This document shows positions 63,823-64,000 of a stretch of 64,000 nt of DNA, one piece after another. The stretch covers positions 6,562,037 through 6,626,036 of the forward strand of contig NC_033640.1 of assembly GCF_001540865.1 (NCBI RefSeq), written 5' to 3'. Every line of letters starts with the position of its first letter. Positions within the stretch are counted from its first letter, which is position 1. The notes beneath the pieces are model-generated. The model was not told the DNA's origin and did not search any database. It saw only the letters and a program-made list of their open reading frames with translations. The position numbers and the translations under genes were made by a program. The DNA comes from Ananas comosus (taxonomy: Eukaryota > Streptophyta > Magnoliopsida > Poales > Bromeliaceae).

Positions 63823-64000
63823 GTAAGGCTAAAAGATGCTTCTGTATTTCTGTTAAACTCCTAGTCTCGGCATTTCTTTCAAATCATTCTTTTTGCTTTA
63901 CTTGCTATAATTTATTCACTCTTAAATTTAGTATGGGTTCCAAAAAGAAAAAAAACGACACATAATGATCGCTATGAACACATATACATGCATGTGAACA
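63823..64000 (+). other. Start of intron 22
   Basis: It begins GTAAGG and runs off the window. No feature is seen. Confidence 0.8.

Noticed and set aside
1..64000. CRISPR array, operon, phage or defence island
   Set aside because: Repeats are TE-derived with irregular spacing, the only gene is intron-rich, and splice sites and TRIM/hAT elements mark plant nuclear DNA.

Overview
The window is nuclear DNA of a flowering plant, and the GC-rich first exon and overall style suggest a monocot. The species cannot be fixed from the sequence. One protein-coding gene dominates: the 5' part of NUP188, a scaffold nucleoporin of the inner ring of the nuclear pore. It lies on the + strand from the ATG at 3925 past the right edge. 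I could place 22 exons, all with GT-AG introns and matching phases. They give 2,687 coding bases, or 896 codons once one missing base is allowed for. That is a little under half of a plant NUP188 of about 1,950 residues. No second host gene was recognised.

Upstream (1-3924): GC-rich 67-bp tandem repeats, retroelement debris, a LINE reverse-transcriptase fragment (about 1390-1560), two very AT-rich blocks, and a 723-bp Mutator-like element (2828-3550) that ends about 370 bp before the NUP188 start codon. A short promoter/leader with telo-box-like motifs follows.

Gene body: exons come in tight clusters (3.9-6.1 kb, 34.8-35.7 kb, 45.0-45.5 kb, 61.8-62.6 kb). Between them are introns of up to 16.4 kb filled with nested transposons. 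Recognised elements include hAT-type elements with 8-bp target duplications in several families: GGCACG-rich, GCGCCTAGGC-rich, and a TAGGGGTGTAA-ended one. Others are PIF/Harbinger-like MITEs with TTA/TAA duplications, a Cassandra-type TRIM whose LTRs carry 5S rRNA-like sequence, a tandem TRIM array, a 2-kb LTR retrotransposon with only a gag-like coiled-coil ORF, gypsy LTRs and a gag start, a copia RNase H remnant, and solo LTRs.

The main oddities are: (1) a net one-base deficit in NUP188 exon 6 that puts a stop at 35024-35026 although every splice junction is intact; (2) a self-complementary GGCACG/CGTGCC hAT family that inserts into its own ends and coincides with the only long run of Ns; (3) a pair of LTR elements with related LTR ends and 4-bp target duplications. 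I see no bacterial-type operon, CRISPR array, tRNA gene or defence system.
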